From the NCBI GenBank assembly GCA_005808665.1, contig SYLG01000096.1, positions 1 to 64,000 on the forward strand: a stretch of DNA of 64,000 bases, written 5' to 3'. The notes beneath the pieces were generated by a model. The model was given only the letters and a program-made list of their open reading frames with translations. It made no database searches and had not been told where the DNA came from. The translations under genes and the position numbers were made by a program. The DNA is from Planctomycetia bacterium (GTDB taxonomy: Bacteria; Planctomycetota; Planctomycetia; Gemmatales; Gemmataceae). This document shows, piece by piece, positions 28,075 through 37,554 of this stretch (the stretch's first letter is position 1; each line of letters opens with the position of its first letter).

Positions 28075-28851
28075 TTAATCCAATGGGGTGAGAATGATTT
28101 TCCTGAAAAGCACTTCGGACCCTTCGGACTGGAATTGGAGTTTGCCTTTGGTAATGGTGAGGTCCGTGGCTTTGGTCATGGTGGTGCCGTTCAATTGGAC
28201 AACCATGGTGTCACCTTTCATGGTAACGACAAGGGTGTTCCATTCTTTGACCCCTTTTTCGATGTCGTTTTTCCCCCGGAAACCGATGACATTTTCCCAA
28301 CCGGGATCGCGACCAAACCAAAGTAACCGGGTTCCCGGAGGAAAGTCGCGGGCTGGTGCCCCCTCTTTCCAATAAGTACCCACCTTTTTTCCCCAAGGCC
28401 TATCCTCGGTTTGGGCTTTGAAGTTGTATTTTTTGTTGCCCCCGGTGATGGAAATGTCGGCGGTTCCCCCTTCGATCATGTTGCACTGGACCCCTTCCAG
28501 CCAACTTTTTCCTACCGCCCCCTCTTTGCCCGTGGCGTGCATGATGAGGCCGCAATCCCGGGCGTTTTTGTCCCGTCCTGGCCAAACCTTTCCTCCCCAG
28601 GTATATTCCACCTCCACTTTGTAGTTGGAAAATTCCGCCTTGGTGGAAAGCCCCCCCCAATCCTGGCCGGATATGCGAAGAAGCCCATCGGTTACGGTGA
28701 AGGTTCCATTCGGATCTTTATCCCCATGGTCCCTGAGGTAGGTATTCCATTGGGACATATCCTTGCCGTCGAACAACGCAATCGGTTCCCCGGCAGACAA
28801 AAGCGGCACACTCAAGGCGCCAAATACCAACAAACAGGCAACACGATGCAT
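28075..28851 (-). CDS. Secreted DUF1080 (3-keto-disaccharide hydrolase-like) protein
   Basis: About 258 residues from ATG at 28851, which gives a clean signal peptide (MHRVACLLVFGALSVPLLSA). The mature part is a jelly-roll of the DUF1080 family: PIALFDGKDMSQW at the start, CGLIMHATGKEGA in the middle, and EVLFRKIILTPLD at the end. Some members cleave 3-keto-glycosides and others only bind sugars. It is the first gene of the minus-strand cluster with the acyltransferase (gap 57 bases), transporter, oxygenase and DapA-like gene, consistent with handling a glycoside outside the cell. Confidence 0.85.
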   Translation of the reverse strand: MHRVACLLVFGALSVPLLSAGEPIALFDGKDMSQWNTYLRDHGDKDPNGTFTVTDGLLRISGQDWGGLSTKAEFSNYKVEVEYTWGGKVWPGRDKNARDCGLIMHATGKEGAVGKSWLEGVQCNMIEGGTADISITGGNKKYNFKAQTEDRPWGKKVGTYWKEGAPARDFPPGTRLLWFGRDPGWENVIGFRGKNDIEKGVKEWNTLVVTMKGDTMVVQLNGTTMTKATDLTITKGKLQFQSEGSEVLFRKIILTPLD

Positions 28852-29049
28852 GGGAAAGGGCCCCTGGAGGAAAAGGTGGGTCTGGAGAAAGGATACCGTC
28901 AAATCGTGGCCCATCAAGGTAACCCGCAAAAGGCAAAGGCAAATCCAGCTGAAAAAGGAGGCTCAATACCTGGGCCTACACCGCCTCCATAGGATAGTCC
29001 GGGTCAGGTGGATAAAGGACCCGCTTCGCTTTTTCGAGGTTACCCATTC

Positions 29050-30003
29050 ATGCCCAAGCCCTTGTTTCGTGGTGTTTGCGCCTCGTCCATCACTCCCTTT
29101 CATGCGGATGGGACCCTCCACCTTGAGAGGCTCAAACCCCATCTGGATTGGTTGGTTGGGGAAGGGGTTGATGCCATTTCTCCGCTTGGGAGTTCCGGGG
29201 AATTTCCCGCCATGGAGTGCGAGGAACGAAAACGGGTCCTTGCGGCGGCGATCGATGCCATTGCCGGCCGGGTTCCGGTCCTTGCGGGAACCCATGACTA
29301 TTCCACCAGGCGCACCATCGACCTTTCCCGTTTCGCCGAAGCGGCCGGGGCGGATGCCCTATTGATTGTTCCCCCCTATTACATGGCTCCCACCCCGGCT
29401 CAGGTCATGGACCATTACCGACGCATCGCCGAGGCGGTCCGCATTCCCATCCTTGTTTACCACAATATCCCGTTGACTTCGGTGGATCTGAAAACCGACC
29501 ACCTCTTGAAGCTTTTTGAGGAAAAGGCCATAGCCGGGGTCAAAATGTCCAACGCGGAACCCGATCGGATTTGCGAACTGTTGCAGGCAACCGGGGGGAG
29601 GTTTTTTGTCTACGCGGGGATTGATACGGTGGTTTTCGAGGGGTTGTGTCACGGGGCCCACGGATGGATTTCCGGAATACCCAGTACCGTTCCCGCCGCG
29701 GCAAAACGGTTGTACGAGGCGGTCTCCGTTCGGGGCGATTTGGCCCGTGCCCGGGAAATATGGTGCCAATTGGCCCCCCTGATGCGGCTGCAATTCCAGG
29801 CGTACCATTCCAAGGGAGAGGGTGCCCATTGGTTCAGCACCATGAAGGCGGCGCTCAACATGATTGGCCCCCCGGTGGGAGATCCCGAACCCCCCGTCCT
29901 TCCCTTGCCCCTGGCCCATCGGAAAACCCTGGCCACCCTGCTGGAAAACCTGGGCTACACCATTCACGAAAATCAGAAACCAGGAATCCCTAATACCCAT
30001 TGA
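29050..30003 (+). CDS. DapA/NanA-family lyase or dehydratase, second paralogue of this locus
   Basis: About 317 residues from ATG at 29050; an in-frame start at 29008 is possible. It has SSITPFHADGTLHLERL, the loop GSSGEFPAMECEE, the tyrosine in ILVYHNIPL and the Schiff-base lysine in AIAGVKMSNAEP. The YHNIP and KMSN variants differ from both other DapA-family genes in this window, so it should have its own substrate. It is divergent from the DUF1080-to-DapA cluster and separated by 198 bases. The base composition looks richer in G and C than that of its neighbours. Catabolism of a keto sugar acid is likely. Confidence 0.78.
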   Translation: MPKPLFRGVCASSITPFHADGTLHLERLKPHLDWLVGEGVDAISPLGSSGEFPAMECEERKRVLAAAIDAIAGRVPVLAGTHDYSTRRTIDLSRFAEAAGADALLIVPPYYMAPTPAQVMDHYRRIAEAVRIPILVYHNIPLTSVDLKTDHLLKLFEEKAIAGVKMSNAEPDRICELLQATGGRFFVYAGIDTVVFEGLCHGAHGWISGIPSTVPAAAKRLYEAVSVRGDLARAREIWCQLAPLMRLQFQAYHSKGEGAHWFSTMKAALNMIGPPVGDPEPPVLPLPLAHRKTLATLLENLGYTIHENQKPGIPNTH

Positions 30004-30131
30004 GGTCAAAGCAGGATGGTAGCCTTCTTCTTTCAAAGGCGTAAAGGGAGGTATACACTTGCCCTATCCCCACTTTTCGGCGTAGAGGAGGAATCCGCCC
30101 ACTGAGATCCTTTTGGCTCTGGGAACTGACC

Positions 30132-32384
30132 CTAAAGGTAGAGCCCAAGTTCAAAGACATCGTTGACTGTCCGCCACAGCCAGGTGGCGCAGGTTTCCGG
30201 CTTGAGGTAGATTTTGACTTGGGCCATGTTCCCCGGAACCAGGGACTTGTCTGCGTTTTCAATGTCCAGATAGACCAGAAAATGCTGGGTTTGGGGTACC
30301 AGTTGTTCGGGACGCCCGCCCGCTTTGATCGCTACCGGGCCGCCCCCACGGGTGGAAAGGGCCAAGGGGATTTCGCGCGCTTCCGCCGGGGGCAAACTGT
30401 GAATGTGGGCCCCCCATTCACGCATGCCCTGCCCATGGATCCGAAGGACCATTTCCGGGCTTTTTACCTGGGATGTTGTGCCCGTATAATCGAGCAACCG
30501 TTTGAACTCTTCCGTCGTCAGGGGCATACAGGCACTTAAGCTTCCCTCCTGATACACCACAAAGAGGGGACTGCGGGGGTCTTCCTGGAAGAGTTTGCCC
30601 ACATCGTCGATCTTGGGGGCATTGGAAATGATCCCGTCAATGGGCGACCGAAGGGTCAGTTTTTCGTTGGTGATCTTTTCCAGGGAGGCGATTTCCACCT
30701 TGCCCAGTTCGACCTGGCGGGTGGTTTTGGCGACGGTTTCGTCGAGTTTGTCCCGGTCATTGGGATCAACCGCCCGCCCCCTTTGCACCTGAAGGATGGC
30801 CAGATATTTTTCGCCCGCATCCAGTTCCGCCCGGGCCTGGGCCAGCTTGGCATCCACTTCGCGGTTAATGAATTGAGCCAACTCCTCCCCAGCCAAAACC
30901 TTTTGGCCGGGCCGAACCTTGAGTTGGGTCATGATCCCGGGATGGGTCATGAATAACCGCCTGGACGCCTCGGGCCTGGGCATGACAAGGGCCTGGCTCC
31001 TCAGGCGGCTGACCGGCATCGGAACGATGCAAAATATGGCAAGGGCAGTCATAACCAGGCAGGTCGTTATCATTACGCGATTGCTTTTCATGTCGGGTAC
31101 CCTCCCTCGACGGTAGATATTGCGTCCAAGATTGAAAATGGGCCAGCCTACCATGGACGCCATGGAAGCGATGGTAAGGGCCTGACTGATTACCTCAAGT
31201 TTGTAAGGTTTGAGGAAGTTGTACAAAAAGAAAAGGATGCTAAATGTGACCAACCACCGGTAGATGTAACTCACTATGGCAAAGGTGACAAAGAGGATGC
31301 GCCTTCCCAATTCCATGTAGGGTTCGGGGGGAACCTCGATTCCAAGCCCCTTGGACATAAACCAGTTGGTGATGAACTTGTTGGCCTTCTCCCGGAGGTT
31401 TGGGATCTCCATCCAGTCCGAAAGGACATAATAGCCATCGAAACGCATGAGCGGGTTGCCATTGAAAACCACGGTACTGACCGAGCAAACCACCATCAGC
31501 GACAGGGAAAGGTTGTGGATGAAGGGTTGACTGGGAGTATACCACCAGACAAAGGTGGCAATGGCGGCGATGACCAGCTCAACATAAATTCCGGCGGCGG
31601 AAATGATGATCCGCTGCCATTTGCTGGGCAGGGTCCAAGCATCGGTAACATTGCAATAAAGGGCCGGGGAAAAGCAGAGCAACAAAAAGCCCATTTCATG
31701 GACTTCACCCCCATAAAACCGGCAACTGAGGCCGTGGCCAAACTCGTGAATGACTTTGACCACCCCCAGGGAAAGCCAAAGGTAAGCGGCCGTTTTAAAG
31801 CTGAAAAACTCATAATAGTTGGGCAGCTTCGACACAAAAAGGTCAAAGTTGGTGGCCACCAAACCGGCGGCGGCACATACCAAAGCAACGCTGGCAAAAA
31901 GGAAGGCGCTGGTGAAAATCCACCAGGTGTACTGGATCATCCAGACCAGAATCTTGTCGGGATCGAGCACGGGGATTTTGATGTAAAGGATGTTGGTGAA
32001 AGTCTGGATCCATTCCTGGCGTTTGCGTTTTTGCCTCCGTTCGATGAGTTGTTTTCCTGCCCCGGGAGATTCATTCTGGGCCAAGCCCGCTTTCATGAGT
32101 TGTTGGGCAAATGCCTCCATGTCCTCAAGGCGCAAACGATCCGGTCGATAATGGGCTTCGTAGGCTTTTTGGGCATCGGCCAAGGTTCGCTTGCCGTCCA
32201 TGAATTGAAGGAGGAAATGTTCGTTTTCCTTGAGCCGGTAGTAGCGGAGGCTAACCGGATCCTTGATGACAAAATACGACCGACCCTCATAGCGATGCCG
32301 ATCGACAACAATGTCCGGGCGCAAGCGCACCCGAACCTGTTTTCTTCGTTCGACTTCCGAGGATAGTGGGGCGGTAGTGGCCAT
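30132..32384 (-). CDS. PqqD-like/M50 site-2 protease/HlyD-type polytopic membrane protein
   Basis: 750 residues. Residues ~15-105 resemble a PqqD/RRE-like winged helix (peptide-recognition type). The membrane region follows, with the zinc metalloprotease motif HEFGH at 213-217 and the second S2P motif NPLMRFDGYY at 310-319, and about seven or eight hydrophobic helices to ~455. The C-terminal third is a membrane-fusion (HlyD) module: a split lipoyl-like hairpin (~475-510 and ~575-610) around a coiled coil (~510-572), then a beta-barrel. A peptide-binding domain, an intramembrane protease and an export adaptor in one chain suggest cleavage and passage of a peptide or lipoprotein. It is the last of three adjacent minus-strand HlyD genes, 27 bases after the WD40-bearing one. 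Confidence 0.85.
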   Translation of the reverse strand: MATTAPLSSEVERRKQVRVRLRPDIVVDRHRYEGRSYFVIKDPVSLRYYRLKENEHFLLQFMDGKRTLADAQKAYEAHYRPDRLRLEDMEAFAQQLMKAGLAQNESPGAGKQLIERRQKRKRQEWIQTFTNILYIKIPVLDPDKILVWMIQYTWWIFTSAFLFASVALVCAAAGLVATNFDLFVSKLPNYYEFFSFKTAAYLWLSLGVVKVIHEFGHGLSCRFYGGEVHEMGFLLLCFSPALYCNVTDAWTLPSKWQRIIISAAGIYVELVIAAIATFVWWYTPSQPFIHNLSLSLMVVCSVSTVVFNGNPLMRFDGYYVLSDWMEIPNLREKANKFITNWFMSKGLGIEVPPEPYMELGRRILFVTFAIVSYIYRWLVTFSILFFLYNFLKPYKLEVISQALTIASMASMVGWPIFNLGRNIYRRGRVPDMKSNRVMITTCLVMTALAIFCIVPMPVSRLRSQALVMPRPEASRRLFMTHPGIMTQLKVRPGQKVLAGEELAQFINREVDAKLAQARAELDAGEKYLAILQVQRGRAVDPNDRDKLDETVAKTTRQVELGKVEIASLEKITNEKLTLRSPIDGIISNAPKIDDVGKLFQEDPRSPLFVVYQEGSLSACMPLTTEEFKRLLDYTGTTSQVKSPEMVLRIHGQGMREWGAHIHSLPPAEAREIPLALSTRGGGPVAIKAGGRPEQLVPQTQHFLVYLDIENADKSLVPGNMAQVKIYLKPETCATWLWRTVNDVFELGLYL

Positions 32385-32411
32385 GCTTTTTGGGTCCTGA
32401 GAAGGGGCTTA

Positions 32412-34655
32412 TCAGGGTTTTACGGTGCGAACCAGCACATTGTTCGGGGGAATGGAACCGTTTGCTGGGGTTTTAAGGCTGAGAGATCCTGATTTGCCCG
32501 GTTCAATGACCAAAGTAGATGTTCCACCGGGCACCAGCCAACCCGGATTGGGGGTGTCAAGCTCGGCCCAGATCCGCACCTGGCGATTGGTCGAGTCGAT
32601 GAAATTTTCGACCAATGAAATCGTGGCGGTAAGGTCTTTTTGATCGACCTCTTGTGTTTCCGGCATTTCCCAAAGAAGGACTTGGTGGTCGGTCGTACCT
32701 GTCACGACATACCTTGAATCGGGCATGAAGGCGGCACAAGTCGCCTGACCTGCGGTCCAAACCAACTGCCTCAACTCACTGGAACGACGGCCTCCCAAGG
32801 GGGCCCGCCACAACTCGACCCTGTTTTCGCCAGCGCAATTGGTAAGAACGGTTCGGCCATCCGGGGCAAAAAGGGCGGCACCTGTAAACGGAAGGGAACC
32901 GGTAATGTTAAGGATCGACCCGGCAAGGTGCCGATCTGCCAGGGACATGATTTTCAGTTCCTTGCCCTGATCGTAGATCAGGAATTTTCCATCCGGGCTC
33001 ACGCCTGGTTGGCTTACATCGCCCGAGCGACCGCCAAATTCCTCCCCGGCAACAAGTGCGACCTTGCCGCCTGCCGTGTTCCAAACATGAATGGTCTTGT
33101 CGCGCCCGGCCGAGACCAGCCTCTCCTTCTCGGCATAGTGGAGGTAGGTAAGAGCGGATTTGTGGGTCGATTTCTTCTTTTCCAGCAGGGTGAGTTTGCC
33201 ATCGGCGCCCACTTTCCAAAGGCAGATAGCGAGATCTTCGCCGCCGGTGGCAAGGATGTCTCCCTCCGGGGAAAACGCCACACAGGTAACCGAACGGGAA
33301 TGACAGTCAGGAGCATCGGGAAGCTGGACAATTTGGAGTTGGCCATCTGCGGCTTTTTTCAGTTCTGCCAAATGGACGGATCCGTTTTCCAACCCGGCGG
33401 CAATCAGGGACCGTTTGGCGTTGGGTGGCGTGGTTGCCAAAGCGCGGGCGATTAACCCGGAAACCTGGAAAAGTTGTTTGCCTTCGGTGGGATCCCAAAA
33501 GCGGATGGTCCGATCCTCGCTTCCTGAAACCACAATCGAGGTGCCATTGGACCCGCCGACTTTGCCCACCGCCACACAGGTGATTTCCTGGAGGTGGCCG
33601 CGAAGTTGCAGAATGGGAGTCACCGGCCGGGTGGGTTCCACAATGACTTTCATACCTTCCCGAATGCCCCTCGAGTTCTGGATTTCAATCAATCCCTCTA
33701 CCCGAAGTCGATCGGTGTCCTGGATTTGGAGGACCGGCTCGAGGTTTTTCACAGCCTCGCCGGTTTTCCGGTAGATTTCCTTGATTCGGCCGCCCACGGC
33801 GGGTCGGATTTCATGCATTCCAAGCACCGTTTGCGCTCCGGAAAGTTCCCGTTGGGCCTGGGTGATGGCAGCCTTCTTGGCCACCTCTTCCTGGCCGTAG
33901 CGGTCATAGGCCAACCGATTCATGCGAATGTCGTCCTGGGAAGCCCCACCCGCATTGCCCAACCGTTCGGATAATTTCCAACGGGTGAAGTATTCATTCT
34001 TGGTGGCTTCTGAGGATTTTCGTTCGGCTTCGTTAATGTCCAATTTTTGCTGCTTTACGGCAAGTTCGTCGATGGCAAGCACCGGGTTGACCAAGGCTAC
34101 AATTTGACCCGGTTTGACCAAATCACCCACCTGAAGTTCGCGAAAGGTTTTGAAATCGACAGCGATCTCCACCGCACCGGGGACAAGGTTGTCCGAATCC
34201 ATTCCGGGCCGGAAACGACGATACTTTTTCCCGGGCCGTTTGCCCAGGGTGAGAACTTCCTCAGGTGCCAGTTTATCGTTGGGACCAACCTCTATTGCCA
34301 AAGTGGCCACGGGAATGTTTTTGATCAACCTTGATCCCGGGACTTTTGCTTCGTCCCCCGGGGCGATTTCAGTTCCCACAACCAGCAGTTTGCCGTCCCG
34401 TTCCGAAGGGATTTCGCGTTTGGTCGTACTGACAAAACGGGCATCGCGAACGATGATCATCTGCTGGCCAAGGCTTTGGCGGGCTCCGGTGCTTGATGTG
34501 GTCGGTTGGACCACGCTTGGTACCGAACCATCCTCGGGAGCGGGACGCACGCCTGGATCGGAAACCACCGGCGAGGTAAAGGTCTTGGTAAGGGCGAAAA
34601 CGGATCCGAAAATGGCCACACCTGAAAGGACACAGAAACCAAGCCAGCGCATCAT
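32412..34655 (-). CDS. HlyD membrane-fusion protein with an inserted WD40 propeller
   Basis: About 747 residues from ATG at 34655 (AAGGAG upstream). One N-terminal membrane helix (LGFCVLSGVAIFGSVFAL) is followed by a periplasmic adaptor: lipoyl halves around a coiled coil (~150-300), then barrel strands. At about residue 345, after VIVEPTRPVTPILQL, a WD40 propeller begins, with readable blades such as GSEDRTIRFWDPTEGK, GGEDLAICLWKV and AGRDKTIHVWNT, and runs to ~665. The adaptor barrel then resumes (RQVRIWAELDTPNPGWLVPG) to the end. So the propeller interrupts an HlyD barrel rather than being appended to it. Its place on the periplasmic side suggests a docking platform. It lies between the other two genes of the module. 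Confidence 0.83.
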   Translation of the reverse strand: MMRWLGFCVLSGVAIFGSVFALTKTFTSPVVSDPGVRPAPEDGSVPSVVQPTTSSTGARQSLGQQMIIVRDARFVSTTKREIPSERDGKLLVVGTEIAPGDEAKVPGSRLIKNIPVATLAIEVGPNDKLAPEEVLTLGKRPGKKYRRFRPGMDSDNLVPGAVEIAVDFKTFRELQVGDLVKPGQIVALVNPVLAIDELAVKQQKLDINEAERKSSEATKNEYFTRWKLSERLGNAGGASQDDIRMNRLAYDRYGQEEVAKKAAITQAQRELSGAQTVLGMHEIRPAVGGRIKEIYRKTGEAVKNLEPVLQIQDTDRLRVEGLIEIQNSRGIREGMKVIVEPTRPVTPILQLRGHLQEITCVAVGKVGGSNGTSIVVSGSEDRTIRFWDPTEGKQLFQVSGLIARALATTPPNAKRSLIAAGLENGSVHLAELKKAADGQLQIVQLPDAPDCHSRSVTCVAFSPEGDILATGGEDLAICLWKVGADGKLTLLEKKKSTHKSALTYLHYAEKERLVSAGRDKTIHVWNTAGGKVALVAGEEFGGRSGDVSQPGVSPDGKFLIYDQGKELKIMSLADRHLAGSILNITGSLPFTGAALFAPDGRTVLTNCAGENRVELWRAPLGGRRSSELRQLVWTAGQATCAAFMPDSRYVVTGTTDHQVLLWEMPETQEVDQKDLTATISLVENFIDSTNRQVRIWAELDTPNPGWLVPGGTSTLVIEPGKSGSLSLKTPANGSIPPNNVLVRTVKP

Positions 34656-34740
34656 GATTGGAGACTCCTTGAACTGAATCTGAATTGAGGGGAGGATTTC
34701 CACGGGGGCCGGTTTCCCACCAAGCCTTGGGAATCGTTCC

Positions 34741-36894
34741 CTAGAAGAAGAAAACCACCTTTTCGTAGAAGAATTCCCAAACGCCGTAGAAAAGGGCATA
34801 ACCCATCGGTTTATTGCCACAGCGGATCTTGGCGCGGATTTCTGTTCCCGATACAAGGAGGTTGTCCACCCTAAGTTTGGCCAGTTCTTCCTTGGTAATG
34901 GTCACAAAGGCGGTCACCATGGGGTCCGGATTCTCCTGATCATTTCCCGCAGGCATGGCCTCGCCACCAATGCGGTCGCGCCGCAGTTTGCCGTGGAACT
35001 TGCGTGAACTATCTGCTCGCAAAATGAACTCCACATCGAGTACATCCGAGTTAAGATCGTGATAGGCCATTAAAATGTGGCCGATATTCTGTTGGGGAAT
35101 TTTGGTTTCGATCTCCCAAGGGCCGTCTTTTGCCCCCAAACGGAGCAATTCATCGGTCGGTTTGACCGCCCGTTCCGTCAGGTCTTCCTTGAAGTTGGTA
35201 GAAAGAATGGTCCATGACCTCTTTTCACCCAGTAGCGATGCCTCGGTGCTGGTAAAAAACGGCGCCCGAAGGTAGAAGAACCCCTCCCGCTGAGGAACCG
35301 GGTCGCCATTGGTTCGGGCGAGCAGGGCTTGCAATTCGCGTTCTTTGGCGTCGCGGACGATCCGGGTTTTCTCCGCCTCAGTATGGCTTTGCAGTTTGTC
35401 GGATTCGCTTCCCTTGGTAGCTCGTTGTTCAAACATGAGCACATCCGCCGAAGCGAGTTGGATCTCTTTGCGGAAACCGCGAATTTCCCGCTCCAGTTGG
35501 CCATCGTGCATGATTCCCAGATTGGTGTTTTCGGGAATGATGGCTCCAGGGCTCACCCGAATCTCCCGGATGATTCCTTCTGTCGATGGGAAAATTTTGC
35601 GACGGACTTCGGGTTGAAGCTGCCCGGTCGCCTCCATCTTGAGGGGATAAGGGACCAGAATCAGGACGGAAACCAATAACACAACTGCCCCCGAAATGGC
35701 GGCAAAAATAGCCTTCTTCTGGCCACCCAACCCTTCCTGGAATTTCACAATCGGCATCCAGACCCAGCGCATGGGAATCCGGCGATGTTCAATGGCGTTG
35801 TAAAGGGCACTGGTACAATGACGGCCCACCACTTCCAACCGGGCGATCAACTGCTGGGCGTCTGTGGGTGGATCAAAACATTCCATGATGATGGCAGATC
35901 GAATGGGCAGTTTGGACTTCTCCTCCCGTTCATCCTTGAGGGGCTGGATCACCAACAGTTTCGATCCACTTTCTGCCAGATAATTATCGAGGGCCGAAGA
36001 AACCTTGGGTGGCAAGGTATCATCCTGGATGCCGTTGAAAACCAGCTTTTCCCCCCAATTCAAAACCTCCTTGGCCAATACCTTCATCAACTGGACAAGG
36101 TTGGACCGCTTTTCCACCACATCCGCACCGGAGATAGCCTCCACAGCAATGTCCCCATGTTGGCGCAGAACCACGGAAACACGATCGCAGGCAACCAATC
36201 GTCTTCCTTCGTTTGCCACAACATAAGCAACATCAATGGGGGTGAGGGTTCCGTGGATTTGACGCGAGAAAACCTCAAGCTGGCTCCAGAGCTGCTGCTG
36301 GCCCGCCATGGTGGCCATGTTTTGGTTGCGCTGAAATCGGGCCGCAAGGTCCGACATGAGGGTGGCATATTGCAAGAAACCCGGAATGGCATTCGCCGCC
36401 CGGTTGGACCCCTGGCCTACCTCGATGATCCCTACCGTCATCCCGTTGACCACAATGGGTACCACGAGAAGGGTGAAGTCGGTGGGATTACCGGGTGCGG
36501 TTTTGCCAGGGTCCGTGGAACCAAGGCCCGTCTTTGGCATGAGGTGAAACGGTTTGGGTGGCGTCAGGGTGAGGGCATAACGGAGGAGTTCCTCGTGCAT
36601 CGCCCTCGATTCATCGGTTTTGTCAAAACCGGCATCTTTGAGGTTGATCTGGAATTGCAGTTGCAGGTTGCCTTGGGCCGTTTTTAGCCACACCGCACCA
36701 AGGGGTGCCGCCAAGGATTCCAGCAGGCGCCTTAACAGCTCCCCATAGAAAACCGATGGGGGCATTTCCGATTCACAGAGTCGCGAAACTTCCTCTAGCC
36801 TAAGGTTCAGCTTCCGCCGTTCCTGCTCCAGGGCATTGCGATCTAGGGCTTCTGGTCCGGCGCTCACGGCCACCTCACTTGACTTTGAAATCAT
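34741..36894 (-). CDS. GAF-GAF-TM-HlyD envelope protein
   Basis: 717 residues. The cytoplasmic N-terminal half starts with a coiled coil (~20-40) and two GAF-like domains (~45-190 and ~205-365; VVPIVVNGMTVGIIEVGQG is typical of the first). A membrane helix occupies ~394-416. The C-terminal half is an HlyD adaptor: GIIREIRVSPGAIIPENTNLG as the lipoyl half, a coiled coil around 465-505, and a barrel to the end, which closes with aromatic residues (FFYEKVVFFF). GAF domains sense small molecules, so this protein could couple a cytoplasmic signal to an export complex. First gene of the three-gene module; no clear Shine-Dalgarno is seen. Confidence 0.85.
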   Translation of the reverse strand: MISKSSEVAVSAGPEALDRNALEQERRKLNLRLEEVSRLCESEMPPSVFYGELLRRLLESLAAPLGAVWLKTAQGNLQLQFQINLKDAGFDKTDESRAMHEELLRYALTLTPPKPFHLMPKTGLGSTDPGKTAPGNPTDFTLLVVPIVVNGMTVGIIEVGQGSNRAANAIPGFLQYATLMSDLAARFQRNQNMATMAGQQQLWSQLEVFSRQIHGTLTPIDVAYVVANEGRRLVACDRVSVVLRQHGDIAVEAISGADVVEKRSNLVQLMKVLAKEVLNWGEKLVFNGIQDDTLPPKVSSALDNYLAESGSKLLVIQPLKDEREEKSKLPIRSAIIMECFDPPTDAQQLIARLEVVGRHCTSALYNAIEHRRIPMRWVWMPIVKFQEGLGGQKKAIFAAISGAVVLLVSVLILVPYPLKMEATGQLQPEVRRKIFPSTEGIIREIRVSPGAIIPENTNLGIMHDGQLEREIRGFRKEIQLASADVLMFEQRATKGSESDKLQSHTEAEKTRIVRDAKERELQALLARTNGDPVPQREGFFYLRAPFFTSTEASLLGEKRSWTILSTNFKEDLTERAVKPTDELLRLGAKDGPWEIETKIPQQNIGHILMAYHDLNSDVLDVEFILRADSSRKFHGKLRRDRIGGEAMPAGNDQENPDPMVTAFVTITKEELAKLRVDNLLVSGTEIRAKIRCGNKPMGYALFYGVWEFFYEKVVFFF

Positions 36895-37041
36895 GGGGAT
36901 ACTGTTTTAATGTACCGTTATAGGTGAGTACGGATCAAGCCTTCAGAGGGTTTAGAAAATAGGGAAAATTAAAAGTTTTGAGGTGGAATCGACCAAATTG
37001 GAAATATAGGGTACTTGGTGAAAATGTGCTGCTGCCAAGCC

Positions 37042-37401
37042 TCAGGCAACCCTCCTTTTTGACCGGGAAGGCCGCCAACAAGTTGCCTTGCCCAATAGGT
37101 CCCAAAGGGACGCCGGACCCTTGGGAAGCCGAAATCCCCAACGCTGGGTTGCCCAAAGTTGGATAGCGCCCGGGCGGGTGGTTGGTTCGTTCCACATTTG
37201 GCAAAATCGAAGGATCCCCCGGGCATGCATTTGGAGTTCCTTCATCCGAAAAAGGGTTTCTTCCTCGGATGCCTCCGGGAGTTGTTGGCACTCGGATTCC
37301 AACCATTCCACAAGAATGCGGGCAACACAATCCTCAACCCCCAAACCCAGGGCATCGGGAGAGGTGATAAGGCGTACAAGGGCAGGGGTTAGCTCGGCCA
37401 T
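37042..37401 (-). CDS. Small hypothetical protein
   Basis: About 119 residues from the ATG at 37401 (37425 is possible). It is predicted to be mostly helical, with MAELTPALVRLITSPDALGL at the start and two cysteine-bearing stretches, and a basic tail. It sits between parB and the GAF-HlyD gene on the same strand. I recognise no family. The acidic/hydrophobic pattern looks like a protein rather than a chance frame, but the last ~40 residues are less convincing. Confidence 0.4.
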   Translation of the reverse strand: MAELTPALVRLITSPDALGLGVEDCVARILVEWLESECQQLPEASEEETLFRMKELQMHARGILRFCQMWNEPTTRPGAIQLWATQRWGFRLPKGPASLWDLLGKATCWRPSRSKRRVA

Positions 37402-37505
37402 GAAATCCCATTCTCCTGAATCCAAAATGGTTTCACACCATCCAGGAAACCAGGTGCCTCTTTTGACAGCCTGACAAAGGGCTCACCCGGGTCGTATTTT
37501 CAAAA

Positions 37506-37528
37506 CTTGGTTCCTGTCACGAACCAAG
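37506..37528 (-). terminator. Rho-independent terminator after parB
   Basis: On the minus strand CTTGGTTC and GAACCAAG form a perfect 8-bp stem with a 7-base loop, followed at once by TTTTG. It starts about 27 bases past the parB stop (37555), the expected position for the end of the parB transcript. Confidence 0.65.
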
Positions 37529-37554
37529 GGGTGCCCGCACTTTTAAGCTATTTT

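Noticed and set aside
31515-32366. A 283-codon plus-strand frame opposite the M50 gene
   Set aside because: Antisense to the HEFGH-bearing membrane protein; its translation lacks membrane segments or motifs.
35785-36687. A 300-codon plus-strand frame opposite the GAF-HlyD gene
   Set aside because: Antisense shadow of a gene with clear GAF and HlyD domains.
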